From Roseiarcus sp963767245 (lineage in GTDB: Bacteria; Pseudomonadota; Alphaproteobacteria; Rhizobiales; Beijerinckiaceae): a stretch of DNA of 64,000 bases. Below the pieces are notes generated by a model, which was given only the letters and a program-made list of their open reading frames with translations, made no database searches and was not told the origin of the DNA. Both the position numbers and the translations under genes were made by a program. Within the stretch, counting starts at the first letter, position 1. Each line of letters opens with the position of its first letter. The DNA is taken from NCBI GenBank assembly GCA_963767245.1, contig CAVYDG010000010.1, positions 124,001-188,000 of the forward strand, in the 5' to 3' direction. This document shows, one piece after another, positions 16,558 to 26,272 of the stretch.

Positions 16558-18123
16558 ATGACGGAAGTTTTCACCCGGGGCGCGCGCGGTCTCATCAAGA
16601 GGAGCGAGCCTCGACAACTGTGGACCTTCCCGGTGTCGACATTCGATCTCAGACGCCTGTTGCGCAGTCGCGACGGCAATGTTTCGATGATATATGCGCT
16701 GGTCGCTCCGGTGCTGGTGTTTGGCGCCGGAGCGGCGATCGACTACGGTCGGGCGGCGCAAATTCACACAAAATTGAACGCCGCGGCCGACGCCGCCGCG
16801 CTCGCCGCGCTGACGCCCGCGATGCTGCAGCAGACCGCGACAGTGGCCCAGGCCGCCGCGGTGTCGATGTTCAACGGCCTGACCGACGGCATACCGGGCC
16901 TCACTCCCGGCGCGACCCAGGTCACGGTCACGATCACCGCCGGCTCGACCGCGCTCGTGCGCAATGTCGAAGTCGACTACTCGAGCTCGGTCAATACGAT
17001 CTTCGCCCAGGTGTTGGGGGTGAGCGCCTTGCCTATTCAGGGCGTTTCGGAGGCGAGCGCGCAGGTCCCGCCCAACATCGACTTTTACGTCCTGCTCGAC
17101 AACTCGCCCTCGATGTCGCTGCCGGCGACCCTGGCCGGCATCACCCAGATGCAGACCCTGACCGGCAATGAAGCGACCGGCGGCTGCGCCTTCGCCTGCC
17201 ACCAGGCCAGCACCAACAACGCCGACACCGCCGGCAACCCTTGCGCCGACGGCACGGCGCCGACCCTCAATTCGAGCATGAACACGGCCTCGCCGGCGAG
17301 CAGCGGGATCTACTGCAAAACGTCCACGCACGGCGCCCAGATCGACAATTACGCCCTGGCGCGCAAGAACAGCATCACCCTTCGGCTCGATGAACTGAAC
17401 AGCGGCATTTCAACCCTGCTTCAGACCGCGTCGACGACCGCGCAGTCGACTGTGTTTGCGACCCCGCCGAACTATCGGTTCTCGATCTACTCGATGGATT
17501 CGCTGTGGTCGATCGGCCTCACCCAGCTCATGCCGCTGACCGCCAACTACATCAGCAGCTGGACCACCGCTTCGGCCAATTTCGGCGTCATGGAGATGTA
17601 TTCGAACAACAACGATTGCGCCAACTCCGCTTGCTCTTCGAGCACCACTTCTCCGGGTGGCGACGTCGCCACCAACTTCGACAATTCGCTCGGCGATCTC
17701 AGCCAGGCGAGCTACATCCCCAATCCAGGCAACGGCAGCAACCTGAGCGGCGACAAGCCACAGGAAGTGCTGTTCATCGTCACTGACGGCGTCGAGGACG
17801 AGGAGAGCGGCGGCAGCCGCCTGCAGCAGACGATCAACGACCTCGGCAATGCGCCCGGCGGCAATTCGAGCAGCACCAACTGGTGCACCACGATCAAGAA
17901 CCGCGGCATCCAGATCGCGGTCCTCTATACCGACTATCTCCCCGTCCCAGCCAACAGCTGGTACGAGAGCTGGATCGCCCCGGTCCAGACGGACATCGCC
18001 CCGGCGATGCAAGCCTGCGCCTCGCCGGGCCTCTTCTATGACGCGGCGATCGGCTCGGACCTCGGGCAGGCCTTGGCGGCCCTGTTCGCCGCGGTGACAA
18101 AATCGGGCCACCTGACCCAGTAA
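16558..18123 (+). CDS. TadG-like pilus/Flp assembly protein with vWA-type domain
   Basis: About 521 residues. The N-terminal TadE/TadG segment (RSRDGNVSMIYALVAPVLVFGAGAAIDYGRAAQ) is a single membrane anchor. A periplasmic von Willebrand factor A-like domain follows with a MIDAS-type DNSPSMS motif near residue 180 and VLFIVTDGVEDEE near residue 402; Cys pairs (GGCAFACH, CANSACSS) suggest disulfides. TadG proteins are minor pseudopilins of tight-adherence systems. The core tad genes (cpaA-F) are absent here, and two TadE-like genes lie 2.6 kb downstream on the other strand. The start follows a hairpin and lacks a clear ribosome site, so it is uncertain. Confidence 0.87.
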   Translation: MTEVFTRGARGLIKRSEPRQLWTFPVSTFDLRRLLRSRDGNVSMIYALVAPVLVFGAGAAIDYGRAAQIHTKLNAAADAAALAALTPAMLQQTATVAQAAAVSMFNGLTDGIPGLTPGATQVTVTITAGSTALVRNVEVDYSSSVNTIFAQVLGVSALPIQGVSEASAQVPPNIDFYVLLDNSPSMSLPATLAGITQMQTLTGNEATGGCAFACHQASTNNADTAGNPCADGTAPTLNSSMNTASPASSGIYCKTSTHGAQIDNYALARKNSITLRLDELNSGISTLLQTASTTAQSTVFATPPNYRFSIYSMDSLWSIGLTQLMPLTANYISSWTTASANFGVMEMYSNNNDCANSACSSSTTSPGGDVATNFDNSLGDLSQASYIPNPGNGSNLSGDKPQEVLFIVTDGVEDEESGGSRLQQTINDLGNAPGGNSSSTNWCTTIKNRGIQIAVLYTDYLPVPANSWYESWIAPVQTDIAPAMQACASPGLFYDAAIGSDLGQALAALFAAVTKSGHLTQ

Positions 18124-18192
18124 CGGGCGACGCGGCGAATTGACCAAAGCGCGGCCAAGTTGCAATGCGGCCGTCGACAATGTGACGTCCGA

Positions 18193-19089
18193 ATGCCAAA
18201 TGACGAGGATGGCCGTGAGATCGCAGGGCCACCGCGGGTCAATCCCGTTCTGTTTTCGGGCGAGGCGCCGGTGCCGACTTTACGGGTCAACGGCTACGAT
18301 ATCGCGTTCCTCGAGCGCGGGAGCGGCGCGCCGTTGCTTCTGGTCCATGGCACGCTCAACGACTACCGCCATTGGACCGGGCAGATGGCGCCGTTCGGGG
18401 CGCATTACCGGACGATCGCCTTGAGCCTCAGGCATTGCTGGCCCGAATCCTGGGATGGCGAGGGCGACGATTTCACCGAGCAGCAGCACACGGCGGACGT
18501 GGCGAGCTTCATCTCGGCGCTCGAGGCCGGGCCGGTCCATCTGCTCGGCCATTCGCGCGGCGGGTATATCGCCTTCCGCGTGGCGCAGAATTTTCCTCAT
18601 CTCGTTCGCACGCTGATCCTCGTCGAGCCCGGCGGCGCGCTGGCAGCTGACCTCGAGGCGGCCCTGCCGCCGGGCGAGCCGCTGATCGCGCTCGGCCCGC
18701 TCTACGCCGAGGCGGCCGAGAGAATTCGGCGGGGCGAGATCGACGAAGGTCTGAAGATGGTGAGCGACGTTACTGGCGGCCCCGGAAGCTGGGACCGGCG
18801 GCCGGAACGGCTCAAACAGCGCCGTCGCGACAACGCCCGGACCTTGCTCGGGCAGATCAAGGGGCAACGCGCTCCGTTCGCGCTCGCAGACGCGGCGGCG
18901 ATCAGGGCGCCGACTCTGCTGATGGCCGGCGAACGGTCGCCCGCCTCATTCCACCGCATTCTCGACGGCATGGAGACGGCGATCGGGGACGTGAGGCGCG
19001 TCGTGATTCCCAGGGCGTCCCATTCCTCCAATCTCGACAACCCGGCGGCTTTCGCGCGCGAGGTTCTGGCGTTTCTCGACGGGCGGTGA
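18193..19089 (+). CDS. alpha/beta-fold hydrolase
   Basis: 298 residues with the alpha/beta-hydrolase plan: LLLVHGTLNDYRHW (oxyanion HG), the nucleophile elbow GHSRGG, MAGERSP in the position of the acidic loop, and the catalytic His in PRASHSSNLDNP. The substrate is unknown; an ester or lactone is typical. Cytoplasmic, no signal peptide. I chose the ATG at 18193 rather than an ATG 33 bases upstream because the extra residues look non-coding. Confidence 0.87.
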   Translation: MPNDEDGREIAGPPRVNPVLFSGEAPVPTLRVNGYDIAFLERGSGAPLLLVHGTLNDYRHWTGQMAPFGAHYRTIALSLRHCWPESWDGEGDDFTEQQHTADVASFISALEAGPVHLLGHSRGGYIAFRVAQNFPHLVRTLILVEPGGALAADLEAALPPGEPLIALGPLYAEAAERIRRGEIDEGLKMVSDVTGGPGSWDRRPERLKQRRRDNARTLLGQIKGQRAPFALADAAAIRAPTLLMAGERSPASFHRILDGMETAIGDVRRVVIPRASHSSNLDNPAAFAREVLAFLDGR

Positions 19090-19381
19090 CGAGCGCGGGC
19101 TTGGTTTGGCCGAGCCGCCTCAATTGAGACCGAGCTTGCGGGTAGTGTCGCAGTCAGAATTTCCGCTTTGGATCTGGCCTCTATCGAGGTAGCCTCCTTC
19201 GGTTCGAACGGAGTGGAGTATCCGTCCGGCCGGCTTGCTGTGACGACGGCGTCAGGCAGGGACAGCCGGCCTTGGTTTCGCCTTCTGCGGCGCGCATGAG
19301 CCGCGCCCGAACGCGATCCACGGTCGAAAAGCGTTTCGAGGCTACGAGTGGCAGAAAACAATGTGAGGGATTGAGCGCGGG

Positions 19382-20662
19382 TTGCTTACCTCCGGCAACC
19401 AACAAGCAAACGCTCAGGAAATGCTGGCTGAATTGGTGCGACTGGTCGAATCCTCGCGGCTCGCGCCGGAGGGTTCGGCGCCAACCGCCAGGACCGCGCC
19501 GGAGCCGACCCGCGCGGACATGGAGCCGGCGCCACCGCGCGAAATAACGCCGCCGCAGCCCCTTGCGGAGGTATGGTCGAACAAGCCGAGCGAGACGGCG
19601 GCCGTCGTCGTCGACACGCCGCGAGCCCGCGAATCCGAGCATTCATATTCGAACGATCCGAATGGAATTGATGTGGCGAGGGGACGACGCTCCGGGGCCC
19701 GGACATTTAAGGCTTTGGCGCTCGTTCTTGCCGGCGCGGCCGGAATCGGCTCGATCCTCTGGCTTGAACGGGTCGAACCGGGACCGCCAAAGGCAGGACC
19801 GGTCATCGCCGCAGCGCAGGACCCGACCACAGTGCGGCAGGAACGCAATTTGATTTTCCCGACGTCGAGTGACGCAGAGGCGACCCCGCCAAGAGACGTC
19901 GCCCAGCCGGCCCAGGGCAAGATCGTCAGTCCCGAAGAGCGGCCAATCGACCCGAACGATGGCGTCTCAGCCAACAATCCGCGGCCATCGTCGGCAGACT
20001 TGGGGGCGACAGCAATCGGCTTGGCGCAACCGGCGGCCGATGCGCCGGCTGGAAAGCCGCTCGCGGCGCTGGTGAATGCGCCGGCCGCAGCGGAGCCAAT
20101 CGCCGCCCCTCCCTCGGTGGCGTCGCAATCGCTTGCCCCCAAGCCAGTGCCTACGGTTTCGCTTCCGCCCGACCCTTTACTTCCGCCCGACCCGCCGCCG
20201 ATCGCGATGCCAGCCCCCGCTGAGACGAAGCCGGGCGCGGCGATTGAGGCAAGTGTGCCCGTTCAGGCAAATGATGCGCCCTTGCCGCCCGTCAGGCCTG
20301 CGGCGAAGGTTGCGATCGACGCCGCTGGGGTTGTGCAGCGGCCGACGCCAAAACTCGAATTGCCCACCAAGCTTTCAAGCAAATCGGCCGCCCACGGCGT
20401 GGTCGCGAAAACAGACGTGAACGGCCTCTCGGTTCCCGCTGAGACGCCGAGCGAGGCGCTTCGGCGGGCGGCATCCGTGAACTCCGAGAAGGGAGCAAAG
20501 ACGCTCAAGACCACGCAAGCCCCGGCCGAGGCGTTGGCGCCCCCGTCAGGGCAACCGGTCAAGGCCCCGCAGCCCAATCCAAATCCTGTGGTGCATGCGT
20601 TCAACAACGCGGTGGGTGCGGTGGGCGCGCTGGCGGGCCTCATCCCCTTCGTGCCGCATTAA
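19382..20662 (+). CDS. Pro/Ala-rich single-pass membrane protein, unknown function
   Basis: 426 residues from a TTG start (an in-frame ATG at 19421 is the alternative). An N-terminal helix (EMLAELVRLVESS) is followed by a disordered stretch, one membrane segment (FKALALVLAGAAGIGSILWL, near residue 115) and a long Pro/Ala-rich periplasmic tail ending AVGALAGLIPFVPH. I do not recognise a catalytic domain. The tail resembles wall-spanning linkers of TonB-like or SPOR-associated proteins, but no such domain is visible. It lies among Tad-type genes; a connection is inference only. Confidence 0.6.
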   Translation: MLTSGNQQANAQEMLAELVRLVESSRLAPEGSAPTARTAPEPTRADMEPAPPREITPPQPLAEVWSNKPSETAAVVVDTPRARESEHSYSNDPNGIDVARGRRSGARTFKALALVLAGAAGIGSILWLERVEPGPPKAGPVIAAAQDPTTVRQERNLIFPTSSDAEATPPRDVAQPAQGKIVSPEERPIDPNDGVSANNPRPSSADLGATAIGLAQPAADAPAGKPLAALVNAPAAAEPIAAPPSVASQSLAPKPVPTVSLPPDPLLPPDPPPIAMPAPAETKPGAAIEASVPVQANDAPLPPVRPAAKVAIDAAGVVQRPTPKLELPTKLSSKSAAHGVVAKTDVNGLSVPAETPSEALRRAASVNSEKGAKTLKTTQAPAEALAPPSGQPVKAPQPNPNPVVHAFNNAVGAVGALAGLIPFVPH

Positions 20663-20720
20663 TCCAGACATCGGGTTTCGGACTAAAGTTCTTTCGCGGA
20701 TCGCGCTCATATCGAGAACG

Positions 20721-21347
20721 TCACTGCACGGTGATCGGGCTGGCGACGCGCGGGATCATGATGATCGAATCGTGCAGCGTCATCGTGCTGACGGCGAAAT
20801 AGAGGCCGGTCGGCTGGAACGGATAGTGCACTTCGCCGAGAACGACATAGTTGGCGTTGCTGGCGCCGCAGCTGGGGTTGTTATTGCCGCTCGAGTTGGC
20901 AAAGGCAGCGGCGATCGACGGATCGACCGACAATTGCTGGCCGGTCGGGCGGGGCGTGCCGGCAGCGTTGGCCCAGCTGCCGCAGACCGTGCCGGTCGCG
21001 CTTCCGTTGGCGTTGACGGTGACCAGGAGTTGCGAGACTTCGACCTCGACGCCGGTCGGACTATAGGGATAGAGGATCAGATTCGGATAGGCGAGAATCT
21101 GGGCGAGCTCGGCGGCGGTGATGGTCGAGGTGTTGGTGTTGTTGGCTTGGGCGAAGATGTTGGCGACCGTGGTCGCCGCCAGCGTCACCTTGCGCTGCAC
21201 CCAATAGGCCTGGCCGCCGAAAACGACGAGGCTCATCAGCATCGCGGCGAACGGCAGGATCAGCGCGAGCTCGATCGCCGCCAGGCCGCGAGCGTCGGCG
21301 AGGAACGCGCGCCCGGTCCGGCGAACCGATCCCAGACTACGGATCAT
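20721..21347 (-). CDS. TadE/TadG-family minor pilin
   Basis: 208 residues. The N-terminus (LADARGLAAIELALILPFAAMLMSLVVF) is the TadE signature: a short basic cytoplasmic start, a conserved Glu at the beginning of the hydrophobic helix and a single membrane anchor. The rest is a Ser/Thr/Asn-rich extracytoplasmic domain with two Cys (TVCGS, NPSCG). Its ATG overlaps the upstream gene's TGA by one base (TGATG), so the two are translated together. It probably forms a minor subunit of a Flp pilus. Confidence 0.85.
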   Translation of the reverse strand: MIRSLGSVRRTGRAFLADARGLAAIELALILPFAAMLMSLVVFGGQAYWVQRKVTLAATTVANIFAQANNTNTSTITAAELAQILAYPNLILYPYSPTGVEVEVSQLLVTVNANGSATGTVCGSWANAAGTPRPTGQQLSVDPSIAAAFANSSGNNNPSCGASNANYVVLGEVHYPFQPTGLYFAVSTMTLHDSIIMIPRVASPITVQ

Positions 21348-21901
21348 CACAGCGGCTCGATCCGGAACACCTGGGTCGAAGTCATCAGCATCTTGCCATT
21401 GCCCATGTTGGCGAAGTTGAGGCCGAGCGGCCCCCCGTAGACCGGCCACGGATACATGACCACCAGCAGCATGTCGGTCCCCGCGGCGCCGGCGCTGGCG
21501 CCGACGTCGATGGGCGGGGTGCTCACCACGACCCCGCTCGAGTTGAACTGCGGCAGCATGGAGGTGAGATTGGTCGTGCCGGCCGGCAGCGGTTCAAGCT
21601 CGACGGTCACTTGCGCACAGTTGAAGAGCGCGGTCAGCTGATTACAGACTTCGCTCTGGAACTGCGCCACCGTCAGCGCCTCGGTCTGATTAGTCAGAAC
21701 GACCCTCGCGGCCTCCTCCGCCGCCGATTCGAAGAACGCCTTGACGAGGAAGATCGACCCTGCCTGGAGCGTGGCGAGCACGATGCCGATGAAGATCGGA
21801 AACACCAAAGCGAATTCGACCGCCGGCGAGCCGGTCTCGTCGTCGATCAGCTTTCGCCCAATGCGGCTCAAGCCAGCGAAGAATTTGCCCTTTGACCGCA
21901 T
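21347..21901 (-). CDS. TadE-like minor pilin
   Basis: 184 residues with a TadE-type N-terminus (DDETGSPAVEFALVFPIFIGIVLATLQAG) containing the conserved Glu of pseudopilin-like proteins, followed by AFFESAAEEAARVVL and a periplasmic domain with two Cys (EVCNQ, FNCAQ). First gene of a two-gene operon with the second TadE-like gene. In tad loci TadE and TadG are usually adjacent; here tadG lies 3 kb away on the other strand. Confidence 0.87.
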   Translation of the reverse strand: MRSKGKFFAGLSRIGRKLIDDETGSPAVEFALVFPIFIGIVLATLQAGSIFLVKAFFESAAEEAARVVLTNQTEALTVAQFQSEVCNQLTALFNCAQVTVELEPLPAGTTNLTSMLPQFNSSGVVVSTPPIDVGASAGAAGTDMLLVVMYPWPVYGGPLGLNFANMGNGKMLMTSTQVFRIEPL

Positions 21902-22327
21902 CGCCGCCTGACCGCAACCTCGTTTTGGCGGCGAATCTTGCGCGCGAAGGCCTTACCCCGGTCTTATATTCGACGTGGAATTTTAGTGAAGATCCGAGCG
22001 AATCCGCGCAAAGGTCGGAAGGAATTTGGTCTTTCGTTATTAACGTTGCCGGTGCGTTACAAACGACGCGGCAAATGTTGGGACTGTCGGCCTGTGGCTC
22101 TGCGGCCGGTCACGACTTTTGGCGGCGGTCGCACAAATGGGACGTCGCGAGCCACTCCGAGAGGGGGTCGTCCCTATCCACGACCCTGGGGCGCTCGATG
22201 CGACCGAAAGTCGCCCAAGCAACCCATTTTGCCAAAAGCCTCCCGCATATTGATTTTTGCAGTTGCGGCTCGGATTTACGCATGATAACAACGAACCGCT
22301 AAGGGACCATTGCAATCGGTGAAACTC
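21902..22327. other. divergent intergenic region
   Basis: 426 bases between the divergent tadE and PEPxxWA genes. It is less GC-rich than its surroundings (for example TTTCGTTATTAACGTT near 22032) and should hold both promoters, but I cannot place a defined motif. No gene is visible. Confidence 0.5.
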
Positions 22328-23103
22328 ATGAATCGTAGAGTCGTTGCGGCTGCGGCCGCATTTCTTGCCGTGGGCGGAACCGCCCATGCGGCCCAGTTCA
22401 TCATCAACGGCGACTTTACTCAGTTGTCGAACGGCCTGGGTCAGATAGGCTTCAACACCGTCGCGACAGGGTGGAGCGTCGCGAATAACGGCTACGACTT
22501 CGCCATAAACGTGGCCGACGTGGGCGCGACCGGTCAATATGGCAATCTTTCGCTGTGGGACGCCGCCAATTTCGGCAACAATAGCTGGAATGGTACGACT
22601 TTGAGCGGCCTGGCAATTTCGCCGCCCTGGACGGCGACTTCCAGACCGAGGCACTAACGCAGACCATCACCAACCTCACCGTCGGTGAGACCTACACGCT
22701 GAGTTTCAACTACGCCTTCGGCCAGCAATTCGAGTTTCCGCAGAGCACCACGCAAAGTCTGACTGTGAGCCTCTCACCGTTCAGCGCCACGCTCCCGAGC
22801 GCCTTCTCGGGATGCGACTCGAACGGAGACAATTGCACCGGCGGCTTCTTGCTGCCGGAGCATGGCTTCTCGGGCTGGACCACCTATACGACGACGATCG
22901 TCGCCAACGCGACCACCGAGACCCTCTCCTTCCTCGCTGCCGGCAGCAAAGCGGAACCGCCCTTCGCCCTGATCAGCGACGTCTCGCTGACCAGCAGCGT
23001 GCCGGAGCCGTCGACCTGGGCGATGATGCTGGTCGGCTTCGGCGGTCTCGGCTTCGCCGCCTACCGCCGCCGACGCAAGTTGGACGTCGCCTCAGCCGTC
23101 TGA
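22328..23103 (+). pseudogene. PEPxxWA-CTERM secreted protein, frameshifted
   Basis: Signal peptide MNRRVVAAAAAFLAVGGTAHA, then NGDFTQLSNGLGQIGFNTVA (a beta-sandwich domain typical of such proteins). The frame is lost at about 22612 by a missing base and resumes in another frame: NFAALDGDFQTEALTQTI through VPEPSTWAMMLVGFGGLGF and a terminal Arg cluster, the exosortase-type sorting tail. With one base restored the protein is 258 residues. Such proteins are exported and processed at the cell surface, often with exopolysaccharide. Frameshift may be real or a sequencing error. Confidence 0.85.
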
Positions 23104-23126
23104 GCCCAGTCGCGACCCTCAGAAAA

Positions 23127-23157
23127 CAAGCCGCCCGTTCGCGGGCGGCTTGATGTT
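23127..23157 (+). terminator. Rho-independent terminator
   Basis: An 11-bp perfect stem (CAAGCCGCCCG / CGGGCGGCTTG, loop TTCG) followed by ATGTTTTG, 24 bases after the PEPxxWA gene. Confidence 0.85.
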
Positions 23158-23223
23158 TTGTCCCGCCGGCTATCTTGACGACGGATCGCGCGACGGCCTC
23201 TAAAGTCGGGCCTGGCGCCGCCG

Positions 23224-23688
23224 ATGTATTTCGCCATTGTCTTTTTCCTCATGCTTGTCGCGCCCCTGGGCGCGATCGTGATCGAGCATTCGCTTCTTCA
23301 CAGCGCCGCGCCGCTGATGTCGCTCGTCGGCAAATGGTTCGTCTTCTGGGCGGTCGGCGTTCGCCTCGCGCTCGCCGGCTTGAGGCAATATTTCCAGCCC
23401 AGGTTCACCGCTGAGCAGATTTTCGAGATCCACAACGACGACGCCCTGCCACTCGTGCGCGAGCTGGGCATCGCCAATTTCGCCGCCGGAGTCGTGGGGA
23501 TTTTGTCGCTGTTGCGGCCCGACTTTGTTTTGCCCTCGGCGATCGCCGCGGCGATCTTCTACGGCGTCGCCGGTTTTCGGCATGCGGTCCAGCCGACGCG
23601 AAACGCCAAAGAGGCGTTCGCGATGGCGACCGATCTCTTCGAATGTGCGGTCCTGGCCGCTTATGTGGCGTACGCGCTCTGGCGATGA
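23224..23688 (+). CDS. small integral membrane protein (DUF6790-like)
   Basis: 154 residues with about four hydrophobic segments (MYFAIVFFLMLVAPLGAIVI; LVGKWFVFWAVGVRLALAGL; ANFAAGVVGILSLL; FECAVLAAYVAYALW) and a conserved soluble loop QPRFTAEQIFEIHNDDALPL. It resembles DUF6790 proteins of unknown function in the inner membrane. Single gene after a strong terminator. Confidence 0.7.
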   Translation: MYFAIVFFLMLVAPLGAIVIEHSLLHSAAPLMSLVGKWFVFWAVGVRLALAGLRQYFQPRFTAEQIFEIHNDDALPLVRELGIANFAAGVVGILSLLRPDFVLPSAIAAAIFYGVAGFRHAVQPTRNAKEAFAMATDLFECAVLAAYVAYALWR

Positions 23689-23733
23689 TAGATGGTTTGA
23701 GGTCGGCGGCGCGTGCGCCCCGGCTGAAGCTTA

Positions 23734-25530
23734 TCAGTGCGACGGCGCCGCGACCGGCTCCGCGTGGGGCTCGGCTCCGTCGCCCTCACCGACCGCGCGG
23801 ACCGTCGGCGCGAGCCACGGCCCATCGATATCGAGCGTCAAATGGGCGGCGTTTTGCGATTCTTCGCCGGCGGCGTCCGTCTGGACCGCATTGACATGCA
23901 GAGCCCATTGCTGGGCGACGAGATCGATGAGCCCCTCCACTCCGGCGTTCACGCCGCGGCTCTCCATCGCGCCGCGCTCGACCTGAGCGCGGCCATGGTC
24001 GAGGCTCAAAGAGATCGCGAGCTTGTCGAACGCCGTTCCGCCAAGCCGCATGTCGCGCGCGACGTCGATCGGCCGGCGCTGGCTGCGACGCAGCGCCTCC
24101 TCGAGGTTGACGCCGATGATGCCGCCATCGGCGGCCTCGAGCGCCGCCGTTCCGGTCAAGGCGGCGACGGCGGCGGCGGGCGAAACGCCGGAGGTCTCGA
24201 CGGAAAATCGCGCCGCGCCGCGCCCGGTCGCGGTCGGCCGGCCGAAATCGGCCAGCGCCGCGCCGAGGTCGGCGTCGGTCAATTCGCCGCGGGCGCTGAG
24301 CTTGAGGTCCTGCCCGAGGCAGGCGAGGGCGGCTTCGCCATCGAGGCGGCCGCCATAGGCCGTGGCGTCGATCAGGTTCATGCTGAGCTTGCCGTCCTTG
24401 ACCATGACGTCCGCGGCCGCGTCGGCGAGCTTTCGGCCATAGACGTCGAGGCGGCCGGCGGAGAGGCGCAAGTCGAGGTCGAAGGTCTGTGGCGGCGTCA
24501 GCGCGAACGGCTGCGCGCTCCATCCTCCGGACGGGTCGAACAGGCGCTCCGGCGGTCCGAGCAGCGGCTCGAGCGCCAGCGTTTCGGCGGCCAGCGTGCC
24601 CGAGACGGTCGCTCGCCCGCCTGGGTCGGCGATCTCGATCGCCCCTTCGAACGTTTGACCGGCGCTGGTCATCGTTGCGTCGCCGAGCGCGAGCGCGTCA
24701 GCGGCGGCTTTGACCTTACCCGAGACGGCGATGTCGTCGGCGGCGAGGAAGGGCGGGCGCGCGGCGTTGAAGAGAGCCGCGAGCGCCGCGATCGAGGGGA
24801 CGGAGGCGGTCATGTCGCCCTCGGCGCCCGGCTTTTCTCCGAGCGCGACCGCGCCGTCGAAGGCGAATTTCGCGATCGGGGAATCGAGCGCGAATTCGAA
24901 CCGGCTCGATGCGCCCTTCGCCGCCGCCTCGGGATCGTTCAGGACCCCGGCGATCGCGATCGGCGCGTTGCGCCATTCCGCCGAGAGGTTGAAGCGCAGT
25001 TGATTGCCGACCGTGAGTTCGTCGAGGCGGCCCTGGACGTTGGCGATCAGCGTGTCGAGGCCGCGCTTCGCGGCGACGACGCGCAAGAGGCCATTTGACA
25101 GGCTCAGGCTCGTCAACGGCGCGAGCGCGCCCGCGACGCTCGCCGGCGCAGCCAGTCCGGCCGCCGCGGCGAACGGCGGGCGGTCGATGTCCAGGGTCAC
25201 GGTCGGGCTCACGAGGATCGCGCGGATGGGGATGAAGCGCCCGCGCGCGAGCTCGATAAGCGACAGGTCGAGCCGGGCGGTCGGGGCCGAGAGGAGGTTG
25301 ACGCCGCCGATGTCGTCGAGACGCGCATCGACGATGCGCACGCTCGGCCAGGGCAGGACGGAGAAGGTCGCAGCCTGTGGGGCGCTCCAATGCAGGCGCG
25401 GCGAAGCGCCGAAAGCGGCGTTCAAACTGTCGCCGACCTTGGCCGCCGACAACGGCCAGCGTGCGAACCCGCACGCCGCCAGCGCAAGGATCGACGCGAG
25501 TGCGCAGCCCCACGCCACGGCTCGGCGCAT
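23734..25530 (-). CDS. AsmA-family protein
   Basis: 598 residues. An N-terminal membrane anchor or lipoprotein-like signal (VAWGCALASILALAACGF) precedes a long beta-rich, groove-like AsmA body: DIGGVNLLSAPTARLDLSLI near the start, and in the C-terminal AsmA_2-like half LSARGELTDADLGAAL, GRGAARFSVETSGVSP and NLEEALRR. AsmA-like proteins span the periplasm and are thought to move phospholipids or affect outer-membrane assembly. The Ala-Cys at residues 18-19 could be a lipobox. The ATG at 25530 begins the signal; an earlier start was rejected. Confidence 0.87.
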   Translation of the reverse strand: MRRAVAWGCALASILALAACGFARWPLSAAKVGDSLNAAFGASPRLHWSAPQAATFSVLPWPSVRIVDARLDDIGGVNLLSAPTARLDLSLIELARGRFIPIRAILVSPTVTLDIDRPPFAAAAGLAAPASVAGALAPLTSLSLSNGLLRVVAAKRGLDTLIANVQGRLDELTVGNQLRFNLSAEWRNAPIAIAGVLNDPEAAAKGASSRFEFALDSPIAKFAFDGAVALGEKPGAEGDMTASVPSIAALAALFNAARPPFLAADDIAVSGKVKAAADALALGDATMTSAGQTFEGAIEIADPGGRATVSGTLAAETLALEPLLGPPERLFDPSGGWSAQPFALTPPQTFDLDLRLSAGRLDVYGRKLADAAADVMVKDGKLSMNLIDATAYGGRLDGEAALACLGQDLKLSARGELTDADLGAALADFGRPTATGRGAARFSVETSGVSPAAAVAALTGTAALEAADGGIIGVNLEEALRRSQRRPIDVARDMRLGGTAFDKLAISLSLDHGRAQVERGAMESRGVNAGVEGLIDLVAQQWALHVNAVQTDAAGEESQNAAHLTLDIDGPWLAPTVRAVGEGDGAEPHAEPVAAPSH

Positions 25531-26011
25531 GCTCCGAACGCCTCCTTCCACGCCGCGGCCAACGACAGGTCTCGCCGTCAACGACTTACGCCCCGCGAAT
25601 TGGAATTCGAGTTGAAGATGCCCGGGAACTTCAATGAGGACAAATTTCAATGCGGACAAGTCGCGGCGCAGGCGAAGACCGGAGCGGCGGCGAACGGTGG
25701 ATGATCGAGCGCCATGGGCGGCGAAACCTCCGACGGCGCAATTTGCATTCCCCTACGCCGGATCGGGGCTAGTGGCAATTGGGGCCGCCGAGGCGCCGCA
25801 TCACGACCGCGGCATTTCAAGGGCTATGCGCGCGGACAACGCCAGGACCGAGCCTGTGCGGCGAAAAAATGGCGGCGAAGGGGCGGGCGGCTTCGATCAA
25901 TCCGGATCGCGCCATTAATTCGCTGTTAACCCGTTTCACTCAACGTCATCGGACGGACGCGCGTGTACCGGGCGCCCGCGCCAGGAGCTGAAGGCGGAGT
26001 TGAGAGCCATC
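25531..26011. other. intergenic region
   Basis: 481 bases between divergent genes. It contains two near repeats CAATGAGGACAA and CAATGCGGACAA (about 25630-25660), but no gene, terminator or operator that I can support. Confidence 0.45.
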
Positions 26012-26230
26012 ATGCGCAACGATTTCCACATAATCCCTGACGCCGACGAGCGAAGGGCGGGCAGCGTTCTCGCCCGCATCTATCACGAGATCGGCCTTGC
26101 CGCGGTGGCCCAGGCGTTGAGACTGCCGTCGGCCGCCTTCGAGCCGGAGATGATCGAGTTGATCGAGCGCGGCGAGTTCTACCTCGTTCGACCGCGACGC
26201 GAGCTTGCAGAAGCCAGGACGGCCGCGTAA
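26012..26230 (+). CDS. small hypothetical protein (72 residues)
   Basis: Short acidic/basic helical protein containing DFHIIPDADERRAGSVLARI and a C-terminal FYLVRPR. No membrane segment or known motif. It starts at an ATG 42 bases ahead of the next gene's leader and lies directly before the metallophosphoesterase gene in the same direction, so they may be cotranscribed. Family unknown. Confidence 0.55.
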   Translation: MRNDFHIIPDADERRAGSVLARIYHEIGLAAVAQALRLPSAAFEPEMIELIERGEFYLVRPRRELAEARTAA

Positions 26231-26272
26231 GACGTCGATTGGGCGAATAGGCGCTCGAGACGAGCGTAACCT

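Noticed and set aside
23737..25098. Plus-strand open frame opposite the AsmA-like gene
   Set aside because: Composition is Arg/Glu/Gly-rich without a fold; the minus-strand gene has signal sequence and AsmA motifs.
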